From: Rubellimicrobium arenae
GTDB taxonomy: Bacteria; Pseudomonadota; Alphaproteobacteria; Rhodobacterales; Rhodobacteraceae
Length of the DNA stretch: 64,000 nt
Direction of reading: 5' to 3'
Assembly: GCF_017916275.1 (NCBI RefSeq)
Contig: NZ_JAFMST010000003.1
Coordinates: forward strand, 1 to 64,000
The translations under genes and the position numbers were made by a program. Positions 34,628 to 43,327 of the stretch are shown piece after piece. Under the pieces are notes generated by a model. It did no database searches, was not told the origin of the DNA, and was given only the letters and a program-made list of their open reading frames with translations. The number at the start of each line of letters is the position of its first letter. Position 1 is the stretch's first letter.

Positions 34628-35472
34628 GGGGCGACCTCCTCGGTCCAAGTTGGATCCCGCCGGAGCACGGCGAGCCGGTCGACCGGGCGGTCGAGCCGGG
34701 GCAGGGCCGCGAGAAGGCCCTGGGTGTAGGGATGCTCGGCCTCGTGGAGGCGTGCTGCGGGGAGAGTTTCCACGATCCGCCCAGCGTACATGATGATGAC
34801 CCGGTCGCAGAAGCGCCGCACCAGATTGAGGTCGTGCGAGATGAAGAGCAGCCCGGTCGCCGTCTCGGACCGCAACTCGTCCAGGAGCCGCAGGACCTGG
34901 GCGCGCACGCTGACATCGAGGGCCGACGTCGGCTCGTCCGCGATGATGAGGGATGGCCGGGCGACCACCATCATCGCGATCATGATGCGCTGGCCCATCC
35001 CGCCCGACACCTCGTGCGGGTAAAGGGGATAGACGCGTTCGGGGTCGCGGATATGCACCTTCTCGAGCAGCTCCATGGCCCGCAGGCGCGCGTCCTGGCG
35101 CCCGAGCTTCAGGTGGATGCGGCAGGTCTCGGCGATCTGGTCGCCCACGCACATCACCGGGTTCAACGAGAACTTCGGGTCCTGGAGGATCATCGCGATC
35201 CGGTGCCCCCGGAGGTGACGCATCTCGGCCTCGGGCAGATCCAGGATTTCCCGGCCGTCGAAGCGCAGGCGGTCCGCCCGCGGGATCGCCGCCTTGGGCA
35301 GGAGCCGCATGATCGACCGGCCGGTCAGGGACTTGCCCGAGCCGCTTTCGCCGATCAGCCCCACCTTCTCGTTCCCGATGTCGAAGGACACGCCGCGGAC
35401 CGCGTGCGTGACGCGGCCCAGGCCCGGGAAGGTGACATTGAGGTTCCGGACCGACAGGATGGGTTCGTTCAT
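34624..35472 (-). CDS. Dipeptide/oligopeptide-type ABC transporter ATP-binding protein (DppD-like)
   Basis: A 282-aa ATPase with Walker A GESGSGKSLTG, signature VSGGMGQRIMIAMMVVARPS and Walker B LIIADEPTSALDVS. The signature has MG where most relatives have RQ/MQ, within the range seen in DppD. It also ends soon after the core (RRDPTWTEEVAP), so the full C-terminal domain is missing as in its partner. The short spacing to the DppC-like gene (10 nt) and the ATGA overlap with DppF show one operon. Confidence 0.9.
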   Translation of the reverse strand: MNEPILSVRNLNVTFPGLGRVTHAVRGVSFDIGNEKVGLIGESGSGKSLTGRSIMRLLPKAAIPRADRLRFDGREILDLPEAEMRHLRGHRIAMILQDPKFSLNPVMCVGDQIAETCRIHLKLGRQDARLRAMELLEKVHIRDPERVYPLYPHEVSGGMGQRIMIAMMVVARPSLIIADEPTSALDVSVRAQVLRLLDELRSETATGLLFISHDLNLVRRFCDRVIIMYAGRIVETLPAARLHEAEHPYTQGLLAALPRLDRPVDRLAVLRRDPTWTEEVAP

Positions 35473-35482
35473 GATGTCACTC

Positions 35483-36406
35483 TCAGCCGTTGCGGGGATC
35501 GAGCACGTCGCGCAGCCCGTCGCCCAGCAGGTTGAAGGCCATCGAGACGGTGAGGATGGCGAGCCCCGGGAAGGTCGTGAGCCACCAGGCGTCGATCAGG
35601 TATTCGCGCCCCGACGCCGCCATGGCGCCCCATTCCGCGATCGGCGGCTGGGCGCCGAGGCCAAGGAAGCCAAGCCCTGCTGCCGTCAGGATGACGCTCG
35701 CCATGTTCAGCGTGAGCCGCACGATGATCGAGGGCAGGCAGATCGGCAGGATGTGCCGGCGGATGATCCGTCCCATCGACGCTCCCTGGAGGCGGGCCGC
35801 GGCCACATAGTCGGAGTTGCGCACCGTCAGGGTCTCGGCCCGGGCGAGCCGCGCCACGGGGGGCCAGATGGTCAGCGCGATGGCAAGGACCGCATTGCCG
35901 ATGCCCGGCCCCAGCGAGGCCGAGAACGCCAGCGCCAGAACGAGGCTGGGAAAGGCGAGCAGGATGTCGGTCACGCGCATCAGGATCACGTCGACCCAGC
36001 CCCCCGCGTAGCCCGCGACCGCCCCGATCAGGAAGCCGATCGGGCCGACGATCACCGTGACCAGGATGGTGATGTAGAGCGTGGTCCGGGCGCCGTAGAC
36101 GAGACGCGACCAGACATCGCGGCCAAGCTCGTCCGTGCCCATCCAGTGCTCGGCCGAGGGCCGGAGCAGCGTCAGGGTCAGATCCTGGCGATAGGGGTCA
36201 TGCGTGGCGAGCCACGGCGCGAACAGGGCCGCGAGGATCAGCGCCGCCACGATCAGCAGCCCCAGGACCGCGACGGGACTGGACGTGAGCGATCGGAAGC
36301 CCCGGTACCATTGCTGCGCCCGCGCCTGGCGGCCGGAGGTGACTTCTTCGTCGACCAGCCAGGCGTGGAGGCGATGGCGGCGGGATGGAACGGCCATGTC
36401 GGTCAT
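35483..36406 (-). CDS. Dipeptide/oligopeptide-type ABC transporter permease (DppC-like)
   Basis: A 307-aa inner-membrane protein with an N-terminal helix (AVLGLLIVAALILAALFAPW) and the OppC motif HWMGTDELGRDVWSRLVYGAR. The EAA-like loop is DYVAAARLQGASMGRIIRRH. The long open frame around it on the same strand extends upstream to 38659, but only this part is protein-like. The ATG at 36406 overlaps the DppB-like stop. Confidence 0.92.
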   Translation of the reverse strand: MTDMAVPSRRHRLHAWLVDEEVTSGRQARAQQWYRGFRSLTSSPVAVLGLLIVAALILAALFAPWLATHDPYRQDLTLTLLRPSAEHWMGTDELGRDVWSRLVYGARTTLYITILVTVIVGPIGFLIGAVAGYAGGWVDVILMRVTDILLAFPSLVLALAFSASLGPGIGNAVLAIALTIWPPVARLARAETLTVRNSDYVAAARLQGASMGRIIRRHILPICLPSIIVRLTLNMASVILTAAGLGFLGLGAQPPIAEWGAMAASGREYLIDAWWLTTFPGLAILTVSMAFNLLGDGLRDVLDPRNG

Positions 36407-37458
36407 CGCGTCCTCGGATCCAGCATGCGGTAGACGATGTCGCACAGAAGGTTCACCCCGATGGAGATCAGGCCGATCAGGAGAACCGCCCCGAGCACGG
36501 CATTCATGTCGGCAAAGAACAGGGCGGTCGTGAGATACTGGCCCAAGCCCGGCCAGCCGAAGACCGTCTCGACCAGCACCGTGCCGTCCAGCAGGCCGCA
36601 ATAGGCCAAGGCGATCACGGTGAGAAGCTGGACGCGCATGTTGCCGAAGGCGTGCTTCCAGATCACGGCGTGGCGGCTCGCGCCCTTGGCCTGCGCGGTC
36701 AGGATGTACTCCTGATGGAGCTGCTCCAGCATGAAGCTGCGGCTCATCCGGCTGATATAGGCGGTCGTCGCATAGCCGAGGATGAGCGCCGGCATCAGCA
36801 TGTGCATGAGCGCGCTGCGCATCACCTCCCACTCTCCGGCGAGGATGGCGTCGAGGACGAGAAAGCCCGTCGGCCCTTCGACGATCCCCTCGTAGTAGAG
36901 CTCGACCCGTCCGCCCGCCGGAACCCAGTCGAGGCGGGCGTAGAAGATGAGGATCGCCATCATCCCGAACCAGAACACCGGCGTCGAGTAGCCCAGGAGC
37001 CCGACCACGCGGGCGATGTGGTCGATCCAGCGTCCGCGATGCACGGCGGCCAGGACGCCCAGCGGAACCCCCAGGAGCGTGCCGATGATCAGCGCGGCCG
37101 TGGCGAGCTCCAGGGTGGCCGGAAAGACCCGGGCAAGGTCGAGCGCGACCGGGTTCTTGGTGATGTGCGAGACGCCGAAGTCCAAGCGCAGGACGTCGCC
37201 CAGGTAGCGCGCGAACTGCACGGGCAACGGCTGGTCGAGACCGAGCTCCTCGTAGACGCGGTCGTAGGCCGCCTGATCGGCCTGGTCGCCGACGATGGCC
37301 AGAACCGGGTCGGCCGGGACCATCCGCCCGACCACGAAGGTGATGACCAGAAGGCCGAGGAGCGTGGTCGAGATCACCGCCAGGGACGTGCCCAGCTTCC
37401 GGAGGACTGGAAGCCAGGCACGCCGGACGGGACCGGCACGGGAAAGGGTGGCGGTCAT
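36403..37458 (-). CDS. Dipeptide/oligopeptide-type ABC transporter permease (DppB-like)
   Basis: A 351-aa inner-membrane protein. It starts with a cytoplasmic piece of ~25 residues and helix LAVISTTLLGLLVITFVVGR. The periplasmic loop has DQPLPVQFARYLGDVLRLDFG, typical of DppB, and the EAA loop is YILTAQAKGASRHAVIWKHA. Length is slightly above the family mean because of a longer loop near WVPAGGRVELYYEGIVEGPT. It begins 6 nt after the binding-protein stop. Confidence 0.92.
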   Translation of the reverse strand: MTATLSRAGPVRRAWLPVLRKLGTSLAVISTTLLGLLVITFVVGRMVPADPVLAIVGDQADQAAYDRVYEELGLDQPLPVQFARYLGDVLRLDFGVSHITKNPVALDLARVFPATLELATAALIIGTLLGVPLGVLAAVHRGRWIDHIARVVGLLGYSTPVFWFGMMAILIFYARLDWVPAGGRVELYYEGIVEGPTGFLVLDAILAGEWEVMRSALMHMLMPALILGYATTAYISRMSRSFMLEQLHQEYILTAQAKGASRHAVIWKHAFGNMRVQLLTVIALAYCGLLDGTVLVETVFGWPGLGQYLTTALFFADMNAVLGAVLLIGLISIGVNLLCDIVYRMLDPRTR

Positions 37459-37464
37459 GCGGGA

Positions 37465-39060
37465 TTACTCGGCCTTGGTCACGTCGTGCCAGCTCGTGAT
37501 CCAGGTCGTGTGGCCCTGGTAGCCGTCCACGGCGCCACGAAGGGCCCGGGCGTCCAAACGCTGGAACGAGGTGATGAGCGGCGACGAGCTTTCGAGGTAC
37601 ATCCGGTTGATCGTTGTGTAGAGCTCGGTCCGCCGGGCGGGGTCGGTCTCGTGCGCGGCCTGGGTCACCAGATCCTGAAGCTCGGCCGGAACGTCCCAGG
37701 CTGCGCGCCAGGCCATCAGGCCGGCAAGGTTCGCCTCGCGGCTGTTGTCCGGGTTCTGGGCATAGGACTGGAGCACAGCGTGCGGGTCCGGCAGGCGCTC
37801 GCCGGTCCGGGCCGAGAAGACCTCGTAGTTCCGTTCGCGGAAGTCGCCGATGTGATCGCCGGCCTGGAGGTCGAGGGTGATGCCCGCATCGGCCGCGTTG
37901 GCCTGGATGGACTGCGCGATCTCGTACTCCGGCGTCACCGGCGTGGCGTAGTAGGTCAGGGTGAAGCCGTCCGGGTAGCCCGCCTCGGCGATCAGTTCCT
38001 TGGCTCGCGCGGGATCGAAGCTGTAGGGGTTCTCCTCCAGCGCCCCGGGCATCCCGGCCGGCACGATGGTCTGCTGCATCCGGCCGTAGTAGCGCATCAC
38101 CGAGTTCGCCAGGCCGTCGTAATCGATGAGGTAGCGGAAGGCTTCGCGCACCTTGGGGTTGGCCAGGATCTCGTTCTCCTGGTTCAGCGCGATGTAGTAG
38201 AAGCCGACCCCGGGCGTGGTCTGGATCTCGATCTCGGGGTTGCCGGACAGGGCGTCGAGATCGGAGGAGGACAGGCGCGTCGCGATGTCGATGTCGCCGG
38301 CCTCGAGCTGCAGCCGCTGCGCGGTGCTTTCGGGCATGTGGCGGAGAAGGACCCGGGTCATCGCCGGCGCGCCGCCCCAGTAATCCTCGAAGGCTTCCGC
38401 GATCAGCAGGTCGTTCGCGCGCCAGGTGCGCAGCGTGTAGGGGCCCGATCCGGCGTCCGCCGTCTGCAGGAACGCGCGACCGGAATCGCCGTCCTGGATG
38501 TTCTCCTCGACCAGCGCGCTGTCGACCACCGAGGTCGAGAACGACGCCAACGAATACAGGACGAGGTCGCTGTTCCAGACCTCGGGCAATTCCACCACGA
38601 GCGTATGGTCGTCCGTGGCGCGGATCATCTGGTCGACGTTCTCGGCCGTCAGCCCCCACTGCGTGAGGTCGCGCGCCGGAGCGAGGCCCAGCTTCACGAG
38701 ACGGCGCAGGCTGTACTCGGCGTCGCGCGCGGTGAGCGGGTTGCCCGAATGGAAGACCACGTCGTCGCGCAGCGTGAAGGTGAAGCTCTTGCCGTCCTCC
38801 GACACCGTCCAGGACGTCGCCAGCATCGGCTCGACCCTGGTGATGTCGTCGGCCGGGAGGGTGACGAGCCTGTCATAAAGGTTGGCGACGATCTCGGCCG
38901 CCTCGAACTGGTTCAGCTCCTGCGGATCGAGGCCCCGCATGGAGGACATGTCCATGCCGATGACGAGCTGATCCGAGGGAGTCTTGGCCAAGGCGGGCAG
39001 GGCCTGAGCGGCCATGAGGGCGGCCATTGCCGCCCCGATCAGCGTCGTCGTTCGAATCAT
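37465..39060 (-). CDS. ABC transporter substrate-binding protein, family 5 (DppA/OppA-like)
   Basis: A 531-aa periplasmic protein. The signal peptide ends near LPALAK. The mature part begins DQLVIGMDMSSMRGLDPQEL, as in SBP_bac_5, with VEPMLATSWTVSEDGKSFTF and LRDDVVFHSGNPLTARDAEY, which mark the family. Members bind dipeptides, oligopeptides, opines, nickel-chelates or oligosaccharides. The divergent aldolase and dehydratase genes favour a sugar-acid or glycoside-like ligand here. It is the first gene of the five-gene operon, starting 52 bp from the centre of the GntR operator-like palindrome. Confidence 0.92.
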   Translation of the reverse strand: MIRTTTLIGAAMAALMAAQALPALAKTPSDQLVIGMDMSSMRGLDPQELNQFEAAEIVANLYDRLVTLPADDITRVEPMLATSWTVSEDGKSFTFTLRDDVVFHSGNPLTARDAEYSLRRLVKLGLAPARDLTQWGLTAENVDQMIRATDDHTLVVELPEVWNSDLVLYSLASFSTSVVDSALVEENIQDGDSGRAFLQTADAGSGPYTLRTWRANDLLIAEAFEDYWGGAPAMTRVLLRHMPESTAQRLQLEAGDIDIATRLSSSDLDALSGNPEIEIQTTPGVGFYYIALNQENEILANPKVREAFRYLIDYDGLANSVMRYYGRMQQTIVPAGMPGALEENPYSFDPARAKELIAEAGYPDGFTLTYYATPVTPEYEIAQSIQANAADAGITLDLQAGDHIGDFRERNYEVFSARTGERLPDPHAVLQSYAQNPDNSREANLAGLMAWRAAWDVPAELQDLVTQAAHETDPARRTELYTTINRMYLESSSPLITSFQRLDARALRGAVDGYQGHTTWITSWHDVTKAE

Positions 39061-39111
39061 GGTATCCTCCCGGTTTTCCTCGCCGACCGTCCAGAAGGAC
39101 TCGACGCTCCC

Positions 39112-39135
39112 TGAAACTTGATATATCAGATTTCA
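39112..39135. promoter_or_regulatory. 24-bp operator-like palindrome in the divergent dpp/gntR promoter region
   Basis: TGAAA-(2)-TGATATATCA-(2)-TTTCA, symmetric about 39123.5, with 20 of 24 positions paired. The inner 10 bp are a perfect palindrome. It lies 52 bp before the binding-protein start and 28 bp before the gntR start, in an AT-rich patch. It is the most likely site for the FCD-type GntR regulator encoded next to it. Confidence 0.6.
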
Positions 39136-39163
39136 AAACGCCGCAACAGCCGAGGTCGATGGG

Positions 39164-39856
39164 ATGGAAGAGGCAACTGGCCAAGAGCCGCGATCGTCCC
39201 TCGCGATCGCTCCGGAGGCGCGGCAGTCGCTGCGCGGGCATGTTCATCAGCAGCTCCGGATGGCGATCATCTCGGGGCGGCTCCCGTCGGGACAGCGCCT
39301 GAACGAACGGCTGCTGGCCGAGGAGATGGAGATCTCGACGACGCCCCTGAAGGAGGCGCTGCGCCAGCTCGAGGCGGAGGGCCTCGTGGAAGTGCTGCCA
39401 CGGCGCGGCGTCGTGGTCCGCTTCGACGCGAGCTTTGCCGAAGAGATGATCCTGGCCCGTGCCGCCCTCGAGAGCCCGATCGCGGCCCTCGCCGCGGAGC
39501 GGGTGGACGACGATGGCCGCGCGCGCCTCGGGGCGACGGTCCAGCTGATGCGCGAGGCGACCGAGGCCGCGGACATCGCGCGCCTGATCCTTCTCAACGA
39601 AACCTTCCACGGCGCGATCCACGCCGCGTCGGGCAGCCGCCACCTGACGCGCATGGTGGCGCAGCAGCAGTTCTACGACGGCAGCGCCCGACGGGTCATC
39701 CACCGGGATGCCGGCGAGAGCCGCCTCGCCTTCGAGGAACACAAGGGCATCGCCGAAGCCATCATCGCGGGACAGCCGCAGGAGGCCAGCGCTCGGATGA
39801 GCGCCCATGTCCTCCGGTCGGGCCGTCTCTACCTCACAGCAGTTTTTGGCAGATAA
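39164..39856 (+). CDS. GntR-family (FadR/FCD subfamily) transcriptional regulator
   Basis: A 230-aa regulator. Residues ~20-85 are the winged helix (HQQLRMAIISGRLPSGQRLN, ERLLAEEMEISTTPLKEALR). The C-terminal FCD domain is all-helical, with metal/ligand residues in LLNETFHGAIHAASG and EEHKGIAEAI. FCD regulators usually sense organic acids or sugar acids. It is divergent from the Dpp operon and just upstream of the lyase and dehydratase genes, so it probably controls both units from the palindrome at 39112-39135. Confidence 0.92.
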   Translation: MEEATGQEPRSSLAIAPEARQSLRGHVHQQLRMAIISGRLPSGQRLNERLLAEEMEISTTPLKEALRQLEAEGLVEVLPRRGVVVRFDASFAEEMILARAALESPIAALAAERVDDDGRARLGATVQLMREATEAADIARLILLNETFHGAIHAASGSRHLTRMVAQQQFYDGSARRVIHRDAGESRLAFEEHKGIAEAIIAGQPQEASARMSAHVLRSGRLYLTAVFGR

Positions 39857-39866
39857 GGACACAACC

Positions 39867-40787
39867 TTGCCCAGCATCAGCCCCCAGGTCACCGCCGCCC
39901 TCAGCCAGATCTCCGGCGTCCCCATCACCGTCTACGACTCGGAGGGGGCCGTGGATGCCGCGCGCTCGGCCGGGATCGCGGCCCGCATCGCGTCCGCCGG
40001 GGTGCGCAACGTCATCGCGGCCGGAAACACGGGCGAGTTCTTTTCGTTGGCCTTCGACGAGGTCCGGCGGCTCCAGGCGGCCGTGATCGAGGGAGTGGGC
40101 GGCAGCGCCCTGGTGACGGCGGCGGTCGGGCGGTCGCTGACCGAGGCCAAGGCCCTGACCTCGGCGGCGACCGCCGACGGCGCGGGCGCGGTGATGGTGC
40201 ACTGGCCCGCCGATCCCTTTGCCGGGCCTGCCCAGAAGATCGACTATTTCCTGCGGATCGCGGACCATGCGCAGATCCCGGTGGTGGCCTACCTGCGTTC
40301 GGACGAGGCCGCGGTCGCGGATCTGGTCCGGCTGGCAGGCCATCCCAACCTCGTCGCGATCAAGTACGCCACCACCAACATGATGCAGTTCGCCGAAGCG
40401 ATCCGCGCCACGCGCCACTGCGACGCCATCTGGGTCTGCGGGCTGGCCGAGGGCTGGGCGCCGCCCTTCTATGCGCTGGGCGCCCGTGGCTTCACCTCCG
40501 GGCTCGTCAATGTGTTCCCCGAGATCTCGCTGGCCGTCTATGCGGCGCTCGAGGCAGGCGACTATCCCAAGGCGCGCGCGGAGATCGACCGCATCGTGGG
40601 CTTCGAGCAGATGCGGACCCTTTACAACAACGGCGCGAACGTCACCGTCGTGAAGGAAGCCCTGGCCCTCCTGGGCGAGGCGACGGGTCCGGTCCGCCTG
40701 CCCGGGGTGCCGCGCCTGACCACCGACGAACGGGCGCGGCTGGCGCAGATCGTGGGGAACGTCTCGGCCAAGGCGCTCGCCTCATGA
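39867..40787 (+). CDS. DapA-family lyase (dihydrodipicolinate synthase/N-acetylneuraminate lyase superfamily)
   Basis: A 306-aa class I aldolase-type protein. NVIAAGNTGEFFSLAFDEVR matches the G-T-G/N-T-G-E substrate block. The tyrosine in IPVVAYLRSDEAAV and the Schiff-base lysine in NLVAIKYATTNMMQF are in place. The start is taken as TTG at 39867, 7 nt after AAGGAC; upstream in-frame ATG at 39807 would overlap gntR by 50 nt. It overlaps the next gene by 4 nt. It probably cleaves or dehydrates a 2-keto-3-deoxy sugar acid made by the dehydratase next door. Confidence 0.85.
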   Translation: MPSISPQVTAALSQISGVPITVYDSEGAVDAARSAGIAARIASAGVRNVIAAGNTGEFFSLAFDEVRRLQAAVIEGVGGSALVTAAVGRSLTEAKALTSAATADGAGAVMVHWPADPFAGPAQKIDYFLRIADHAQIPVVAYLRSDEAAVADLVRLAGHPNLVAIKYATTNMMQFAEAIRATRHCDAIWVCGLAEGWAPPFYALGARGFTSGLVNVFPEISLAVYAALEAGDYPKARAEIDRIVGFEQMRTLYNNGANVTVVKEALALLGEATGPVRLPGVPRLTTDERARLAQIVGNVSAKALAS

Positions 40788-41923
40788 GGATCACCGGCCT
40801 TCGGACCTTCATGACGAGGGTCGACGAGCGGCCCCGGCTCCTGGTCGCCATCGACACGGACGCAGGCATCACCGGATGGGGCGAGGCCTACAACCACGGT
40901 CCGGACCGGGCCTTGGCCCCGCTGCTCGACTGGCTGTTCCTCCAGATCCAGGGGGAGGATCCGCGGCGCGTGACCTTCCTGAACCAGAAGCTGATCCAGC
41001 AGTCCCGTTTCCCGCCCGGGGCTCTGGGTCTGGCCGCCATCGCGGCGATCGACCACGCGCTTTGGGATGTCGCGGGCCAGGCGGCACAGCTGCCCGTGTA
41101 CATGCTCCTGGGCGGCAACGTCCGCGACCGCGTGCAGGTCTACTGCGGCGTCTACAGCGCGCCCGACGTGGACGCCGCCGTGGCCGAGATCATGCGGCAT
41201 CACGCGGAGGGCGGATACACCGCCTTCAAGCTCTCGCCCTATCGGTCCAGTCCGTTCCAGGGCCGCTGGGGCGAGCTTTGCGCGACGGCAGGCGCCTGGT
41301 TCGGCGAGATGCGGCGGCGCCTGCCGTCACATTTCGAACTGGCCTTCGACGCCCATGCCAAGATCACCGAGCCGATCCGGGCGTTGCAACTGGCCGAGGC
41401 CCTCGCCCCCCACGACCCGCTCTTCCTCGAGGAGCCCCTGCGCCCCGAGCACATCCCGGCCTGGGGCAGGCTGAAGTCGCGCATGTCGGTCCCGCTGGCC
41501 ACCGGGGAGTCGCTCTACAACCGCTTCGAGTTCCTGGCGCTGCTGGCTGCGGGCGGGGCGGACATCATCCAGCCCGACATCGCGGTGGTGGGGGGGCTGA
41601 CAGAGATGCGCCGGATCGCCGACATCGCGGATGCACACTTCGTCACCGTGATGCCCCACAATCCCATGGGTCCGCTGGCCACGGCGCATAACGTCCACTT
41701 CGCGGCCGCGCAGCCCAACTTCCGGATGCTCGAGTACAAGCCGCCCATCCACGCGCCCTGGGTGCGGGATCCCTACAGGCCGGTCGGTGGGTTCCTGGAA
41801 CTGCGCCCGGACCGGCCCGGCTGGGGGGTGACGATCAACGAGGGGGCCCTCAAGGTCGATGACTACGTGCACTGGGAACGACGCATCGAGCTGAGGCCCG
41901 ACGGGTCCACGGCCTATCCCTAG
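40784..41923 (+). CDS. Enolase-superfamily dehydratase (mandelate racemase/muconate lactonizing type)
   Basis: A 379-aa protein. The N-terminal capping domain (MRITGLRTFMTRVDERPRLL, GWGEAYNHGPD) is followed by a TIM barrel with metal ligands in ELAFDAHAKI (Asp), PLFLEEPLRPE (Glu) and ATGESLYNR (Glu). The general base His is in VTVMPHNPMGPLATAHN. The KxK base is replaced by FKLSPYRSS (single Lys followed by Ser-Pro). This resembles sugar-acid dehydratases such as those for galactonate or mannonate. ATGA overlap with the lyase gene points to consecutive steps in one pathway. Confidence 0.9.
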   Translation: MRITGLRTFMTRVDERPRLLVAIDTDAGITGWGEAYNHGPDRALAPLLDWLFLQIQGEDPRRVTFLNQKLIQQSRFPPGALGLAAIAAIDHALWDVAGQAAQLPVYMLLGGNVRDRVQVYCGVYSAPDVDAAVAEIMRHHAEGGYTAFKLSPYRSSPFQGRWGELCATAGAWFGEMRRRLPSHFELAFDAHAKITEPIRALQLAEALAPHDPLFLEEPLRPEHIPAWGRLKSRMSVPLATGESLYNRFEFLALLAAGGADIIQPDIAVVGGLTEMRRIADIADAHFVTVMPHNPMGPLATAHNVHFAAAQPNFRMLEYKPPIHAPWVRDPYRPVGGFLELRPDRPGWGVTINEGALKVDDYVHWERRIELRPDGSTAYP

Positions 41924-42271
41924 AGCAGGAAGGCTCGGTCTCGGCCGTGGCGGTCTGAAGATCTGTGGCGTCCCGAACTGCTGTGGGCCGGGTGGGTCGC
42001 AAGGTGGAGGTGCGCGTGGCCTCCTGACCGGCATCCCGGCAGGCCGGGAGCGGAATGAGCGACAAGGCCGACAACTGGTGTCGGCCTTGTCTGGGGCATC
42101 AACACGCCATGCACTCGTAACAGCATCACACGCGGGTCCGGTGGCAACCGGGTCGATGACGTCCGGGCCTTGCGGCCGCTTCACGCGGGTCGGCTCGCCT
42201 GGGCCTGCGGCTGGAGCTTCGCCCCCGCCCGCGGACCCCCGGCCTGGGCCGATGGCCCGGACGGAGGTGGT
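41924..42271. other. Convergent intergenic region with a strong hairpin
   Basis: No gene. The main structure is the 13-bp hairpin at 42061-42091, between the converging dehydratase and choice-of-anchor genes. The rest has only short frames. Confidence 0.6.
42061..42091. terminator. Perfect 13-bp hairpin, probable bidirectional terminator
   Basis: GACAAGGCCGACA / TGTCGGCCTTGTC with a 5-nt loop ACTGG. It stands 138 nt past the dehydratase stop and 180 nt past the choice-of-anchor gene stop on the other strand. No T-run is visible on either side. Confidence 0.55.
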
Positions 42272-43327
42272 TCACATCCGGCTGACAGCGACCGGCCGTC
42301 GCTCGGCGCGATGGCTGCGGGCCACCAGGGTCAGGAGGGTGAGGGCTGCGGCAAGGAGCGGCAGGCCGGCAGGCAGCGGAACCGCGGCCGGCGGAGCCTC
42401 TCCGGCGAATGGCTGCAGATGCACCTGACCCCGGAGGGTCGCAGACTGCGCGAAGATGGAACCTTCGATCGCCGTGCTGTTGGTGAGGTGCGCCTTCGGA
42501 GCCAGGATCGAGCCGATGATCTTCCGTTGAAGATCCAGCCGGCTGGCTTCATAGAAATTCCAGATGATCCGCTGCCCGTCGCTGTCCTGGAGCCCCAGGA
42601 TATTGTCCAGGATCGTGACATCGGTTCCCGCCACGTTGACGACCAGCGTATCCGCTGCGCCAAGCGCGATGCTGATCTGGCCCACGTTGCCGCCCAGGTC
42701 CGCGATGTCGAGATTGGCCACCGTGATCCCGCCACCCGTGGCGGAGATCGTCAGGGTGTTGCCGCCTCCGGTCACCTGGGCGGTCGTGGTCCCGCCCATG
42801 CCGCTCAGCTGCCGCGACGCGGCCTCCAGCACGCCCCCGACGTCGTCGGGAAAAAGCGCATCGAAGTCCGCCATGCCGGTCAGGTGCTGCTGCACCCGGA
42901 TGCCGTCGAAATCCGCGCGTTCGCGGTTGTTGATCAGGGTGCTGGCCGAAAGGGACCCGCCGATCAGGACGTCGCCGTTCTGGACATTGCCGAACTGGAG
43001 CTCGGACGAGGTCACGTTGCCACGGACGGCCATTGCGGTGCCGCCATTGCCGACCCGGACCGCCCCACCGGTCATGTTGCCCTCCACGATCAGATCGGGA
43101 TGGTGCGACGGCGGCAGGGGGCGATTGGCGAAATCGGCCTTGCCCTGCGTTACGTTCAGGTCGCCTCCGACATAGGCCCGCCCGTAGTTGTCCTGGTTCG
43201 TATCGAGATTGCCGGTCGTGATGATGCTGAATTGGTTGAGCAGCTCGGTCGCGCTCAATGTCCCGGCGAAACTTGGAAATGCAAAGCCGGTCGCCGCGGC
43301 GCCCGCGACGAAAAACAGGTGTTTCAT
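42272..43327 (-). CDS. Choice-of-anchor A domain protein with VPLPA-CTERM sorting tail
   Basis: A 351-aa secreted protein. The signal peptide (MKHLFFVAGAAATGFAFPSF AG) is followed by a choice-of-anchor A domain: LNQFSIITTGNLDTNQDNYG, RAYVGGDLNVTQGKADF, and late IIWNFYEASRLDLQRKIIGS, ILAPKAHLTNSTAIEGSIFA. The end AVPLPAGLPLLAAALTLLTL then VARSHRAERR is the VPLPA-CTERM signal (motif, helix, Arg-rich end). The start at 43327 follows GGAGATC; 39 upstream in-frame codons are not signal-like. It is probably exported and fixed in or released from the outer surface by an exosortase. Confidence 0.88.
   Translation of the reverse strand: MKHLFFVAGAAATGFAFPSFAGTLSATELLNQFSIITTGNLDTNQDNYGRAYVGGDLNVTQGKADFANRPLPPSHHPDLIVEGNMTGGAVRVGNGGTAMAVRGNVTSSELQFGNVQNGDVLIGGSLSASTLINNRERADFDGIRVQQHLTGMADFDALFPDDVGGVLEAASRQLSGMGGTTTAQVTGGGNTLTISATGGGITVANLDIADLGGNVGQISIALGAADTLVVNVAGTDVTILDNILGLQDSDGQRIIWNFYEASRLDLQRKIIGSILAPKAHLTNSTAIEGSIFAQSATLRGQVHLQPFAGEAPPAAVPLPAGLPLLAAALTLLTLVARSHRAERRPVAVSRM

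Noticed and set aside
35483-38659. A 1,058-codon open frame on the minus strand
   Set aside because: Only its last 308 codons (DppC-like) are protein-like; the rest overlaps DppB and the binding-protein gene in a wrong frame and is Arg/Gly/Pro-rich.
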